From assembly GCA_964019165.1 (NCBI GenBank), contig OZ025268.1, forward strand, positions 12,606,359 through 12,670,358: a stretch of 64,000 nucleotides of DNA, written 5' to 3'. Made by a program: the position numbers and the translations under genes. Below are positions 43,204 through 56,512 of the stretch, piece after piece (position 1 is the stretch's first letter; each line of letters starts with the position of its first letter). Source of the stretch: Mastigias papua (taxonomy: Eukaryota; Cnidaria; Scyphozoa; Rhizostomeae; Mastigiidae). The notes beneath the pieces were generated by a model. It ran no database searches and was not told the DNA's origin. It worked only from the letters and a program-made list of their open reading frames with translations.

Positions 43204-43550
43204 TACACGTTTCTTTATAAGAAAAACACATTTTTTTCCTGAGGCTCAATTTTCTTAACTTTTCTCGAATTTGAGGCTGAGATTTTCTTAAGATTTTCTT
43301 AACTTTCGCAGGAATAAACTGGCTGAAACAGGCTACTCTGTAATTTTTGGGCCACAATAAGTCTCGATCTTTGTACGAGAGTTTGCAAAAATGAGCCAAT
43401 ATCAATTTCTGGCATGTACAGAAGATGAACTGTAATTTTCTTAGCATTTTCTTGAACTTTAGCCTTCTGATTTTCTTAGGATTTTCTTAAGATTTTGGCC
43501 ATTTGAGCCTCGTTTTCTTATAAACTTTTTTCTTATAAAAAAACCTGTAT
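43204..43550. mobile_element. MITE of the TACACG/TATAAGAAA family
   Basis: The left end TACACGTTTCTTTATAAGAAA is matched by the inverted right end TACAGGTTTTTTTATAAGAAA. Each has a second TATAAG copy a few bases inside on the right. The interior is TTTTCTTAA-rich with no gene. The same termini occur at 55197-55652 and, singly, at 47060-47085, 48036, 52040-52065 and 55985. Confidence 0.72.
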
Positions 43551-43563
43551 ATACATATGTATG

Positions 43564-43620
<57 letters not shown>

Positions 43621-43692
43621 ATATATGTATATGTATATATATATGTATATATGTATATATGTATATATGTATATGCATATGTATATGTATGT
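43551..43692 (+). repeat. (TATATG)n hexanucleotide microsatellite
   Basis: Alternating TATATG/TATGTA units with TATATATA variants at 43618-43665. Any frame through it is a by-product of the period. Confidence 0.95.
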
Positions 43693-43734
43693 TACAGACT
43701 TATTTGATGATGAGAGAGGAGAAATGCCAGGTAT

Positions 43735-44820
43735 ATCGAACAGCATGTTAGGCCCAAAGATTTTGACACCTGAAGCATGAAAAATAACAAAGCAGTAGGC
43801 ACAGATGAAATACCTGTTGAATTAATCAAAAGAATAGGTGACTTTGCCATTGAGAGGCTGACGAAAATGCTTAACGACATTTACGAATCGGGAAATATCC
43901 CTGCATATCTAAGTAGGCCCATCTTTATAGCACTGCCGAAAAAAAAAACAGCTGCGACAGAGTGTGAGCTCCACAGGACAGTTAGCATCATGAGCCCTGT
44001 AGTGAAAATATTATTAAAGGTACCGATGAGAAGAACAAGAAGCAAAAATAAACCTGAAATATCGAAACTGTAGTGTGGATTTGTAAAAGATAGCGGTACA
44101 CGTAATGCAATACCCACGATTAGAATGCTATCAGAGAGAGCTATCGAGATGCAAAACCTGTTCTTATGTTTTATAGACTATAGCAAAGCCTTCAATAATG
44201 TCAAACACAAGAAACGCTTTGAAATGCTTGAGGATGTTCAGGTAGATGACAAGTAATTGAGAATAATTAGGAATCTGTATTGGAAACAAGCAACAGCCAT
44301 AAGAATCAGTAGTCATGTGGGCGAATATGTTGAAATAAAGAAAGGAGTAAGACAAGGACGTGTTTTGTCACCAAACTTATTCAATCTCTATAGTGAAAGA
44401 ATATTTGGAGAGTTAGAAGCTATGCCAGGACTTGTTGTAGGAGGGACCAACATCAATAACCTTCGCTATGTAGATGATACGGTACTGATAGCTACGTCGC
44501 AGGAGCAACTTCAAGTATTAGTAGACAACGTAGTTTAAGAAAGTGCAAAAAAGGGTTTATGTGTTAACACAAAAAAGACAGAGTGCATGGTAGTAACCAA
44601 AAAGAGGGGTATTCCAACTAGTAACATCTGGGTTCATACCACAAAAATTACGCAAATGAATTGGTTTAATTTTTTAGGACGATTGATCACAGTAGACAGT
44701 AGGTGCGACAAGGAGATTAAAAGAAGAGTTGCAATGTCAAGAGAGACCTTTTCAAAGTAAAAGAAAATATTGTGCAATCCAAAGATCACCATACCAACTA
44801 GACTAAGGGTGCTGGATGGA
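43735..44820 (+). mobile_element. RTE-like LINE reverse transcriptase fragment
   Basis: The plus strand gives '[17 protein letters not shown]' (43778-43830), 'IPAYLSRPIFIALPKK', 'SGTRNAIPTIRMLSERAI', 'LCFIDYSKAFNNVKHK' (catalytic Asp, about 44165-44215), 'KKGVRQGRVLSPNLFNLYSE' and 'NNLRYVDDTVLIA' (catalytic YVDD, about 44457-44495), then 'NTKKTECMVV' and 'RLRVLDGM'. Single-base breaks and stops (44071, 44256, 44536, 44758) inactivate it. It ends abruptly at (TA)n at 44824. The homologous family continues with a TATGTATAT-like stretch at that point, which may have been the insertion target of the Penelope unit. Confidence 0.85.
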
Positions 44821-44823
44821 ATG

Positions 44824-45302
<479 letters not shown>

Positions 45303-45428
45303 CTCAAAAAAATATCAAACTGCTAAAATGTTTTGACTTGTTTTCTTAAGTAATAGGCATTCCAGCTACATGAAGCGCATTTACGCTACAGATACTTAGC
45401 AGCTGATAAGTTTTGGAGTCTAAATATG

Positions 45429-45516
45429 ATGAATGAATGAATGAATGAATGAATGAATGAATGAATGGATGAATTAATGAAAGGATGAATGAATTAATGA
45501 AAGAATGAATGAATGC
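45429..45516 (+). repeat. (ATGA)n tetranucleotide microsatellite
   Basis: About 20 GAAT units, becoming irregular after 45465 (GGATGAATTAATGAAA). Confidence 0.95.
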
Positions 45517-48035
45517 CCAACTGAAACGAAGTGACTTTGAATCTAAAATAACTCATAGCCAATATGCTAGTTAAATTTACCTGACTTTTCGTACTGTTCG
45601 CTAATTGACAGTCAAAAATTCTCTCTTTGTCCTTGACCCCATGTCATATATTTACAAGAATAGCTACCAAGCATAGTAGACTAATAATGACTAAAGGTGA
45701 TAAAAATAGCAAGCAAAATCAACTTTTACTTGTGTACAGAAACTATGCAAAGTGATAACGCTCTCATTTAATACGGTATCGAGAATAGCAGTTGGCTACT
45801 TATCTCTACTGATGCAGCATAGGAATGCTAAAAACAATGATAAAACACTTACGTTGGCTTCCTGCACCAAGGAGCAAAGAGGACAGCAACAATAACACAT
45901 CAGGTCATTGATGAATGTACCCTACAATAATCAGCAAGAAAATGATACTGTATCGTCATAGCTAAATTATCACAGCAAAAAGAAGCAAAGAGGCATAAAA
46001 AACATTAAAAATAATGATGATGCAAAGTAAAATTTTTCCAAAACTGCATAAAAGTAAGCTTTGAAAATGTCACAGAGGTGCGAAAAATTCTCTAAGACGG
46101 GGTCATTCATTTAGCGTACGTCCTAACTGAGTGACCTCGAAAGGTAAAAAGTAATAAATGTGTAAGGTTTGCCTTAAGCAAGCATTGTGTTTAATCTTAA
46201 TTGCATTGATTTGTATCTTTGATTCTCTCTCCTGTAACTTGTGTCTAACTGTGTTTCTACAGTTTGTATTTGTTATGTAACATCCTTTTGTGTGTATGGT
46301 GTATACCTGTTGCTTGGCATAATTCAGATTGGCATGTACACATGAAATGTTTGTAAAATAGAGGTAGAGTTTGCGTTGGGAATAAAGAATATACATCACA
46401 GGAAATTGTCGTCTGTTTTGGCCAAATTTTGTGGAACCCGTACACGCTACAAATGGGGTCCCTATAGCTTCCATGTGGTCGGAAGTAAAATCGAAAAAAT
46501 AATAAAAAAATAATAGGTGTTTTCTCCAGTCTAATAGATACCTGAAGTACACAAAATGCATACATTTTCAACGTGAAAAGCTTTCAGACAAAGATTTCCC
46601 CAAAAACTGACTTGTAGGAAATTCAGAGGTGCCCAAAATTTATCACACTGAAAGGATTTTGCACGTACTACGCATGTGCAGTGCTTGCCAACTGAAGCAA
46701 ACGATACTGAATGATCATGAAAGAAACTGAACGTGATGCATGCACTTGGGCGTACTTTCTGACAAACCTAAAGATCATTTACAGCATTCAGACCTTAAAT
46801 GAATGGCTGTAAAATACTTTTGAAGAAAAAGTTCGAGGAGTGGTATGAACAAGAAGTGCAGGCAGGCACCACACAAATATAAAACTCTAGAAAGGATACT
46901 ACAAGAAATCTATGAAAATCAATAAAAAGCAATCACTGTTTTGCTTGAATATCGGAGTTTTAAAGGTATATGACTTATAAACTTCAAAGAAATCCAGTAA
47001 TGAACTTTCTTAACTGTCTTAGTAGCCAAGTTCTACTTTCTTACAAACCAATTTCTTATACAAAAACGTGTACACCATGAAATTTAATAAGCCCAAGTTA
47101 TGGTTGCAATATACCATTTATGGTTCTGTTTATTAAAGTTGACTTCTCACATCTTTGAGCCAATCCCATTCAGTTTTCAGTTTGGAAAAATACAAAAATA
47201 TACTACACAGCTGACATGGTTAAGTGTGCAAACGTCATATTGAAAAGGAAAATATTTTCCAGCATGATCGAGTAGCAAATCGCAGTATTTTTGAATCAAT
47301 GTGTTGAGAAAGGAAAAAATCTATTCGGATTCTATTCCGCGGATACTTTAGAACTAGCTAAAATAGCTAAAATTATGGCGTAAATCCTCGACAGTCCTCG
47401 AAGCAGCTCCCTAAGGGCCTACTGATATTTTATACTTCTGGATGGGCCTTATCTGAGAGGGGACTTTAAAAATTGTTTGACAAATGTCGCATAAAAAGCT
47501 CACTGTCAAGGCTCCTATTCTCCATAATATTACAAGGAGAGTCAAAAGGTAAGAATTAGTTTTTATCAAAGACTTTATTATCATCTAGGATCAGGCTTAT
47601 TAACAACAGGAAGTTCTAGCATGGGAGCTTATTCAAGAGAGGCCTTTTTGAGGGGATGGGCCAAATCCAGGATTTACGGTATCTTTGATCCCTTTAGCGA
47701 CGATTCCTTCACTGCAACAAAGAAAGGTAAAGAAGCGCTAGTGATTCCAGAAACATCATTTGATAGTATCATAATAGCGGCCAAACAAGATGGCTTTGAA
47801 GCATGAAATTTCCTGGATGGAATCCTCTTAAATTCATACTGTGAAAAAGATCTACTTATTGCGAGGTAACAACTAAAGAAGCTAAGAACCAGGAGAAAAT
47901 GGTACGAAGAACGGAGTGGAAATGACGCAAAATGAGCCTACTTTTATCAAGGCGGACAGGCATTTTATGATTACAGAAAAAGTCAAATTCCGGGCTTTCC
48001 ATGTATGAATAAGTAGACACGACTGGCACGAAGAA
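45517..48035. other. No gene seen; one MITE end
   Basis: About 2.5 kb of AT-rich sequence. A minus-strand 152-codon frame (46561-46103) shows no domain. A right-hand end of the TACACG MITE family (TTTCTTATACAAAAACGTGTA) lies at 47060-47085; its partner to the left was not found. Confidence 0.4.
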
Positions 48036-48120
48036 TACACGTTTTTTATAAGAAACCAGTTCATAAGCAACCTAGTACTAGGCACGCAAAAAATTAAGAA
48101 ACTTCTAGAACTGCTACAAT
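48036..48120 (+). repeat. Left end of a TACACG-family MITE
   Basis: TACACGTTTTTTATAAGAAACC followed by CATAAGCAACCTAGTACTAGG, like the left ends at 55197 and 55990. A matching right end lies at 52010-52065, so the original MITE may have been expanded by the later insertions between. Confidence 0.65.
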
Positions 48121-48397
48121 AGAGTTAAGAAACTTTAGAAATTTCTCTGCTATTTAAAAGTTTGGGGCTTGTGAAATATATTTCCTCCATGTGCAACAGG
48201 TGTCAACTAAAATGGACTGAGAAAGATGTGAGAAAGATACATTGGTTGAGAGGGAAATATGCGCATTTTTGTGACAAATGGCAAATTCGCCGAACCAATG
48301 GCAGGCCCGTAGCCAAGGGGGGGGCCTGGGGGCAAGGCCCTCCTGGACTTGAGAAATTTACCTCTGTGCCCCCCTACAGAAATGAATTTTATATATA

Positions 48398-49765
<1,368 letters not shown>

Positions 49766-49819
49766 ATATTGGCTGTGCCCCCCTTGCGAATTCAAGCTGG
49801 CTACGGGCCTGACCAATGG

Positions 49820-49955
49820 CCACTGTAAAAGAGTGAAATAGCATAGAAAGATAAGTCTAGAATATGTGTGCTTTTATTGCTCTGTTCTCTAATGCAACGA
49901 TGCCTAACTCACGTGCCTTCTATCTAATACTAATGATTGGCATTTTCATCTCGAT
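49820..49955. other. Short spacer
   Basis: AT-rich spacer between the hAT MITE and the LINE; nothing recognised. Confidence 0.5.
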
Positions 49956-51281
49956 CAAGGAATGTGCACGGGGATAGTTTTTGTGGACCTGAAGAAGGCG
50001 TTTGACACGGTTGACCACGATATCCTACTCGAAAAACTCAGCCACTATGGAATTAAGAATACTGAACACAAATGGTTCTCATCCTATTTAGGGAATAGGC
50101 GGCAGTGCTGTAGAGTCAATGGAATAACATCTAATTTTGAAAATATAACCTGTGGAGTCCCTCAAGGATCATGCCTTGGCCCTCTCCTATTCCTTCTTTA
50201 TATTAATGACTTGCCATGCGCATTGTATTGCTCTAAGGTTACAATGTATGCGGACGATACTATTCTTGCATATTCTGCAAAGGATGTCAAAGACATAACC
50301 AGTACCATGAACGCTGAATTGGAAAATCTTAAGCTTTGGCTACACGGTAATAAGTTATCTTTAAATGTAGCCAAAACAACATCAATGCTCATAGGCACTA
50401 GACACTCTATAAATGATAAAAGTACTGCAGAACCTTTAAGAGAAAATTTTGTGATATCTGGGGAACATATTGAGCAAAAGCCTTCTGTCAAGTATCTAGG
50501 GGATCACATAGATAATAAGCTTAAATGGAAAGACCATATAAAAGCAGTTGCATCTAAAGTGACTCGGGCTATAGCAATGCTTAGACATTCCAAAAAATTA
50601 CTCCCTAAGCATACGCTAAAGATGCTATATCAGGGGCTTGTGGAGCCTCACTTTAGGTTCTGCTGCTCTGTTTGGGGAGCATGTGGAGTCACTACCCGCT
50701 GTACTCTAGAAAAGTTACAAAACAGAGCCATAAGAATTATAACGGATAGTCCGTATGATGCACCTGCTAAACCGATCCTGAGACAATTAAGATTGCCTAG
50801 TATAGCTGAAATGATTCGTCAAGAGTCTGCGGGCATGGTTTATAAAGCAATAAATGGCCAAGCGCCTGCCTACTTGTCCAGTCTTTTCAATAGAATATCT
50901 GTAGTGACGAACAGAATGCTTCGAAATTCCAATTTAAATCTAAGGCCCCCAAGAATGAAAACGAAATTTGGGCAAAACAGCTTTGCATACAGGGGGGCTA
51001 CAATTTGGAACTCACTGCCTAATGACTGTAGAACAGCTCATACCTTTGCAACTTTTAAAGTGAAGCTAAAAGCCATGCTCGCATAGCACCATTTATTTTT
51101 CTTTTAAGTTTAAGTATTAGTTTTGTAAAACTTTTTCTGTATTTTTTGCCATATTTTATTATTGTATTTTAGCTGTATACATATTTTTTTTCTTTTTAAA
51201 GGAGGGCCCCTTGAAAACCAGCTTTGCTGAAGGGTAACCCTCCTGAAAGATGTAAAATTGAAATGAAATGAAATGAAACGA
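49956..51281 (+). mobile_element. Young 5'-truncated CR1/L2-like LINE
   Basis: Consists of an open RT frame, a 3' UTR and the family terminus (GGAGGGCCCC... to ...CCCTCC at 51202-51243) ending in (GAAAT)n at 51258-51280. The flanks CGATCAAGGAA (49953 on) and CGATAAAGCA (51280 on) may be a diverged target duplication. It is the best-preserved member of the family seen at 1830-2394 and 9197-10460 and can serve as its reference. Confidence 0.9.
49962..51086 (+). CDS. LINE reverse transcriptase, C-terminal two-thirds, uninterrupted
   Basis: 374 codons without a stop. 'GIVFVDLKKAFDTVDHDILL' holds the first catalytic Asp; then 'CGVPQGSCLGPLLFLLYINDL', 'MYADDT' (the catalytic Asp pair, about 50247-50265), 'LWLHGNKLSLN', 'KYLGDHIDNKLKW', 'GLVEPHFRFCCSVWG', 'RAIRIITDSPYDAPAKP' and 'SFAYRGATIWNSLP' to the TAG at 51084-51086. 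All catalytic residues present in this part are intact. The endonuclease and the first RT blocks are missing because of 5' truncation, so the copy cannot move itself. The first Met is simply the first available one and not a real start. Confidence 0.9.
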   Translation: MCTGIVFVDLKKAFDTVDHDILLEKLSHYGIKNTEHKWFSSYLGNRRQCCRVNGITSNFENITCGVPQGSCLGPLLFLLYINDLPCALYCSKVTMYADDTILAYSAKDVKDITSTMNAELENLKLWLHGNKLSLNVAKTTSMLIGTRHSINDKSTAEPLRENFVISGEHIEQKPSVKYLGDHIDNKLKWKDHIKAVASKVTRAIAMLRHSKKLLPKHTLKMLYQGLVEPHFRFCCSVWGACGVTTRCTLEKLQNRAIRIITDSPYDAPAKPILRQLRLPSIAEMIRQESAGMVYKAINGQAPAYLSSLFNRISVVTNRMLRNSNLNLRPPRMKTKFGQNSFAYRGATIWNSLPNDCRTAHTFATFKVKLKAMLA

Positions 51282-52342
51282 TAAAGCACCACGCTCAAGA
51301 TAAGAGAGAATGACAATGAAATATCACTTTTACAACAGCATTGTAGCCGATACCGCTGTCTGTTCATCGACGGTACTTAGTCAAGACATAACAAATGTTC
51401 CCACAGTATCGGTAACAGAGCTCTACTTCTCTGCACCAGCTGTTGGTTGGATTTTTAGCCGTTAGATTATCGAGGGTCGTTTAGGGGGGGGTACGTGTTC
51501 CCTTGTTCCCTTGAGAAAATCGCCTTGTTCCCCAGAGTTTCGTTGGCACATGCTTTACATTGATATTTATATTCAGTGGCATCACGTGAACTCTTTTGCT
51601 GGGGTGTAGAACAATAATTTACCGACAGAAACTGATAAAACTGTGAAGTTAGCGACAGAGTTGCGAATGTACTGACAGAGACGCTTTCAGCAAGAGTTGC
51701 CTATTTTTATGGGGTGCGCTGATGCAAGAAATGGCATTTTCAACCAAGGGCGGATCCAGAGTTAGACTTTGGGGGGGCCATAATCCAGAAATGGACTTTG
51801 GGGGCCATACTTGTGTTTTCATGCGAAAATTTTCTTAAAACCATTGTTTTTATAGGAAACACTACCGTTTGCCCCCCCCCCGGCCCCCAATAATAATATC
51901 TAGGTGGGGATGGTGACTTACAAGTATGTACGCTCCGGGGAGGGGGCACCTCCACGAAACCGTACAAGGGGGAGGTAGGGGTCAAAAATCGATGACTACT
52001 TAGTGTAGGTACTTTTTGAATGGTCCCTACTAGGCCTTGAGCTGGGTTTCTTATAACAACGTGTATTCATATCAATAGCTAGCAATGGAGAAGGCTTAGA
52101 GGCATGTTGAAAATGCCACATGGATACTAGAAGAAACTGAATAATCTAAAGTAGCTGCAGATTGACATTTGGCTTGAAATACTCACCTACTAATTCTCTG
52201 TCAAGCTTTACGAGTTTATCAAAAACATCTTTCCACTGCTCCTGTGAATCTATAGAAAACATTCTATCCCGTTCTCGCGTTGCATCTGCGACACCCTGTC
52301 GCTTGATATTTGGCAGTTTATCATGAAATTCGCCATCTGTAA
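51282..52342. other. Spacer with G/C-homopolymer MITE-like pieces
   Basis: AGGGTCGTTTAGGGG at 51475-51489 is matched by the inverse of CCCCTAAACGGGCCT at 54282-54296. From 51748 to 51985 there are GGGCGGATCCAGAG, poly-G and poly-C tracts, as in hAT-type MITEs. 52010-52065 is a right end of the TACACG MITE family. No gene. Confidence 0.5.
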
Positions 52343-52929
52343 AGCCTAAGTTCCACGAGCAATTTTCTATGACAATTTTTTCTATGACAAGTTTGATTTG
52401 CTCGTGTAGATGGAGCCATATGACAATTTTTCATATGACAAGTGTACTTGTTCAAAAACTGGCATGCCAGCTTTTGGAGAAGCGTACTTGTCATACAAAA
52501 AATTGTCATGTGAAAAATTGCTCGTGTAAACGGCTCGGCAAATAAATTTGACAAGTTTTACTAAGTCCCAGACCTCAAAACCCTCGTATCTAGTACGGCC
52601 GGGCTCTTCACCCAATTGATGTATAGCCTGATGGCTGCCAGTAGGACGTTTGAAAGTAGCCAAGTCACATCAAAACTTTTAGAAGCTCTTCAAAGTTGCG
52701 AAAGTCAGTGGAACTCAAAGTCAGATAGACACAAAGAGTAAGGCTAGCCTTCAAATACCGCTGACCGTTAGGACAGTAAGAACTTGTCAAAGAAACTTGT
52801 TGCTAATTTACACGGGCAAATATACTTGTCAATGAAAAAATTGTCAAATGAAACTGGCTGGCCATCTACACGAGCAAGGAATTTTGTCATAGAAAATTGT
52901 CATAGAAAATTGGTCGTGGAACTTAGGCT
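52343..52929. mobile_element. Harbinger-like MITE, TAA target duplication
   Basis: AGCCTAAGTTCCACGA at the left is exactly inverted at the right end, and the similarity extends about 45 bp through AATTTTCTATGACAATTTT repeats. TAA lies on both sides (52340-52342 and 52930-52932), the 3-bp TWA duplication of PIF/Harbinger elements. Subterminal CTCGTGTA and TATGACAA modules recur inside. No transposase. The Harbinger fragment at 23430 is not obviously its parent. Confidence 0.82.
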
Positions 52930-53078
52930 TAACTCTGAGACCCTTTCTCGAATGTCATACGATTCATACAACCGTTTCTTAAAGCTTGCTAAAGCGCTGT
53001 CAGCCGGACTGAGAGAAATTTCAAAATTCCATTTCATATCGGCTTTTTCTTTGCCATTCCTGTATACCTCTGCAGTTA

Positions 53079-53777
53079 GGGGTCAGTCATTTATAACTCA
53101 GGGTAGTTCATTTTCTAGAACTGGGTAGGGCATGAAAACTTTTTGTAGGATACCTGTGGGGTATGAAACTTTGTAGAGAATTTTTGAGAGATATGAAATC
53201 CTTTAGAGACAAAATCTAAAGAAAATTAACTCAATGACTTGAAGAAGTCTATTAATCAACGTATATGTATCCAGTTGTCTGAGTTTATCCAATAGCAATT
53301 TTTCTCTGATTTAAGTTTACTGTGGTATACTGTGTTATTGCAGTGCTCTTTTTAGCATTCATCACAGCTGTTTGTTCATCACAGCTGTTTGTTCAAATGA
53401 AGTTTCAAGCATAAACCAACTGTTTCATGAAAACTTATGTATGCCTTATGGAAAGAAATCTCACAAAGAATGATATTTACAATGTTGTGTACAAAGGTTT
53501 TCCAAGCAATATTTCCCAGCAAGTAATTTTGCAGAACACATTTTCTATATGTGATCATTCAAGTAGATGATAGTGGCAATTGTGACTTTAAAAGTAGCAA
53601 TGAAGAAATCTTCCCTGAAATCCTTATAGGGTAGATAGCAAATGGGGTGCGAAACTTATTTCTTATTTTTCAATAGGGTATGAAACTTTTAGACTAAAAT
53701 TGAAGGGGTATAAAACTTTTAACCATATTGTAAATTCTAGCCCGCCCCGGTACCCAGAGTTATAAATGGCTTACCCC
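53079..53777. mobile_element. Harbinger-like MITE, TTA target duplication
   Basis: The left end GGGGTCAGTCATTTATAACTC and the inverted right end GGGGTAAGCCATTTATAACTC match at 19 of 21, flanked by TTA at 53076-53078 and 53778-53780. Repeated words (GGTATGAAACTTT) lie near both ends. No gene. Confidence 0.82.
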
Positions 53778-54380
53778 TTACTGGAACCATCGAATAAAAG
53801 ATATCTGTATCGACTGCTGTCAAATCCATTTTCAACCTAAGAAAATTTCACTTTCTCTACAAGCGGGCTATGGCAAGAATTATATTCAACGGAAGCAAGA
53901 GCAAGAGAAGCACATGTGGAATACTATATCAAGCGGAAGCATGTACAAAAGCAGTATACACTTCTGATCTACAATTTTCAAGAGTTTGCACAATTGCATA
54001 GGCCTAAAGCCCGAGAAGGAAGTAGACACTTCTGCTTCACGCTGCTGGAGTAACCTGAGCCTCAATTTCACTTTATCTCAGTTTCACGAGTTTCTACAGT
54101 AATATGGAGGCTCCGGAGGCGCTAGATATCTAAATGTTCTGCGCTGGAGCTAAATAATTCAGCCATGGACAATCTGTTTCCTGATCCCTGGACCATGCCT
54201 TGTGTTCCCTTGTTCCTTTTTAATTTTTACAATGTTCCCCTGTTAACTTGATAGATTTAGCATGTGCCCCTGTTCCCCGGAACCCCTAAACGGGCCTCAG
54301 TATCTACTTTACTACATTTCACAACAAAATATTCGAAAAAGAACCTTTTACATGAGTTGAAATGTACTAATGTAACACAT
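53778..54380. other. No gene seen
   Basis: Holds GTTCCCCTGTTCCCCGG-type repeats (54200-54285) next to CCCCTAAACGGGCCT. No coding sequence. Confidence 0.4.
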
Positions 54381-54571
54381 AAGTCTTTAAGGAATCTTCA
54401 AACAATCTTTAAAAAGTCTCAAAAATCCTGTAAAAATCTTAAAATCTTCAAAACATCGAAAAATCTACAAAATACTCCAAAAACCCTAAAAATATTTAAA
54501 ATCTTAAAAATCTTTGCGAAATACAAAAAATTTTAAATCTTTGAAAAATCTGAAAATCTAAAAATCTCGTA
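54381..54571 (+). repeat. Degenerate AAAATCTT minisatellite
   Basis: Irregular tandem units of AAAATCTT / AAAAATC / CTTCAAA over about 190 bp. Confidence 0.75.
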
Positions 54572-54795
54572 CACTTTCTCCCGAGTGATATCCCCTCGCT
54601 TTTGACCTGCTTCTACGAAGCTACACGTTAGCGAGACATTCAAAACAAAAGATTTCTTGTCGCCTGTCAAAAGCACAATAGAAAAAACCTATCTGATTTC
54701 GCCTGAGTTTTGAACATGTCCATCTTCTAAAAGTGAGAACATGATGACATGGAATGTGTCAAAGATAAATCTTGTTTTCTAGTGTTTTTGACATA

Positions 54796-55953
54796 CACCA
54801 GGGCCCCATGTACACGAGCTACTTTTCTAAATATTTGAAGGGATTAACGAGTTAGCACCTTCCATCCCTGACTACATGGTCTTTTGTAGAAATTCTACCA
54901 GCTAAACATTTTGGTGAGGATAAAAAGGGCCGCTTAATTAGTTTGGGATGCTCACGAGCGTCCCAATGCTAATTCGTCTTTTGTTTTCTCCGTGATACAT
55001 GGTCAACATGGATTAAATGTTGTTTTCTTTCTCTGTTCCTTGTTAAGAATTTTTTATCCTGTTATTTATAACTGTATATTTATAACAAACAAATCGACAA
55101 CGTTCGTTGCAAAGAATGATGGTTTTTGTTGCTGAATATATTAGGGTTAAGAATTTACAAATGCAACAAGCGGCTGTTCAGTTGCAAATGCCTATACACG
55201 TTTATTTTTTATAAGGAACCACTTTATAAGGAACCTACATGTAGAAGCCGAAATATTTAAAGAACTTGTACTACTAAAGGAAAAATCCCTAAGGAACTTT
55301 TCATTTTCAAATTCCGAGTGCTGTACTCAGGTGCAAGTGAAGATTACATTACATTGGATTATATCAATGGAATAGACATGATACTTCTTGATTGAAATTA
55401 TGCTTTTGCATATATAGAACTTATTTTCTGTCGCATTTGTGCTTTTGAGGTTGAGTTCCAGCCAGAATTAAAGGTGAAATTCAGAATTTCAATGCTTTTC
55501 TAGTGTCTGTGCCATTTTGTGGCACTCTATGTGCAGAGAAAATTAAGGAACTATTAAGGAACTTTTAGTACTAGAATTTGATAACAAGAGGTCCGAAAAT
55601 AAGGAACTTTTAGAACTAGGCCTTGAGCTAGGTTCCTTATAAAAAAAGCGTGTAACAATAGAGAGGTATGGGCTTTTCACCGACAATACAATGAAGTTGA
55701 TGTGTATTACACCAAAAACCAGTCATTTTGATAACAGAAGTTACTCATGTATTACCGCTGTATATGAAAGCAATTGTGATTCAGATAACTTTTTCAATCA
55801 GAAAAACAGGTGCGATAAGAAAGCCAACTATCAAATCAATCATGCAGGTTAAGATTTGTTCAGGTGTTAGAAACGTTAGCATTTGGAATTTACAGTAGTA
55901 CTCCTAATTGTTTTAGGAGGACTTTTGATCTCGTGTACATGGGGCCCAAGGTG
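54796..55953. mobile_element. MITE with GGGCCCCATGTACACGAG ends, carrying a nested MITE
   Basis: CACC-AG-GGCCCCATGTACACGAG on the left is matched by the inverse of the right end. The 18-bp core GGGCCCCATGTACACGAG is perfect on both sides. No clear target duplication was seen. The interior is AT-rich with no gene. The element at 55197-55652 sits inside. Confidence 0.78.
55197..55652. mobile_element. MITE of the TACACG/TATAAG family, TA duplication
   Basis: The left CACGTTTATTTTTTATAAGG and the inverted right CACGCTTTTTTTATAAGGAA share a 25-bp end, flanked by TA (55195-55196 and 55653-55654). Inside each end lies AAGGAACTTTTAGAACTAGG or its inverse. It is the best complete copy of a family with at least four more ends in the window. 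Confidence 0.8.
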
Positions 55954-55984
55954 AAAACTGAGGTAGAAAAGGACCGTGTATTTC

Positions 55985-56512
55985 GGACTTTACGAAGAGT
56001 TGCACGTGTATTTTTAAAAGAAACCGGTTTATAAGAAACCCAGTACTAGATAAGACAATACTTTACGTTTTGCTTCCGCTATCATTGCAATGTGTATCAT
56101 TGACGTGAGAAACTATAAGGAAACTTATAGAACTAACCTGTGGCCAAAAATTAAGAAACTTAATTTACTGGTTTGTTCTCTTGGGAGACAGAGTATAACA
56201 TCTTCCAGAAATAAAAGAAAAGTCTTAATTACAACTTTGGTCATGAAATATGAAAAGGTTGTGGTTGGGCTGTGGTCCTATTGCTTTCAGGCCATGCTCT
56301 TTGTTTCTACTATTGGATTCGATCTACTCAACTCCCAGATCTGAGCCTGCACTTGAAGACGTTCACATTTACCCAAGGCACAAAACTTCCCCAATAGAGG
56401 GAAGTTAACCTCCAGCCACCTGTATGACCCTTATGCTGGCCTTGTTTTATACTAGCAAACCTGATGCCACCCAATCTTGTCACCCAAAGATATATGACTC
56501 TGGCTATGCCAC
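55985..56512. other. Left end of another TACACG-family MITE; no gene
   Basis: CACGTGTATTTTTAAAAGAAACC, then TTTATAAGAAACCCAGTACTAG near 55993-56045, is a third left end. The rest up to the integrase frame has no recognised feature except possible decayed upstream integrase sequence ('LCHLFPSRPPKAP') after a stop near 56494. Confidence 0.5.

Noticed and set aside
46103..46571. Two overlapping minus-strand frames of 152 and 104 codons
   Set aside because: Overlapping frames in AT-rich DNA with no recognisable domain; treated as chance.
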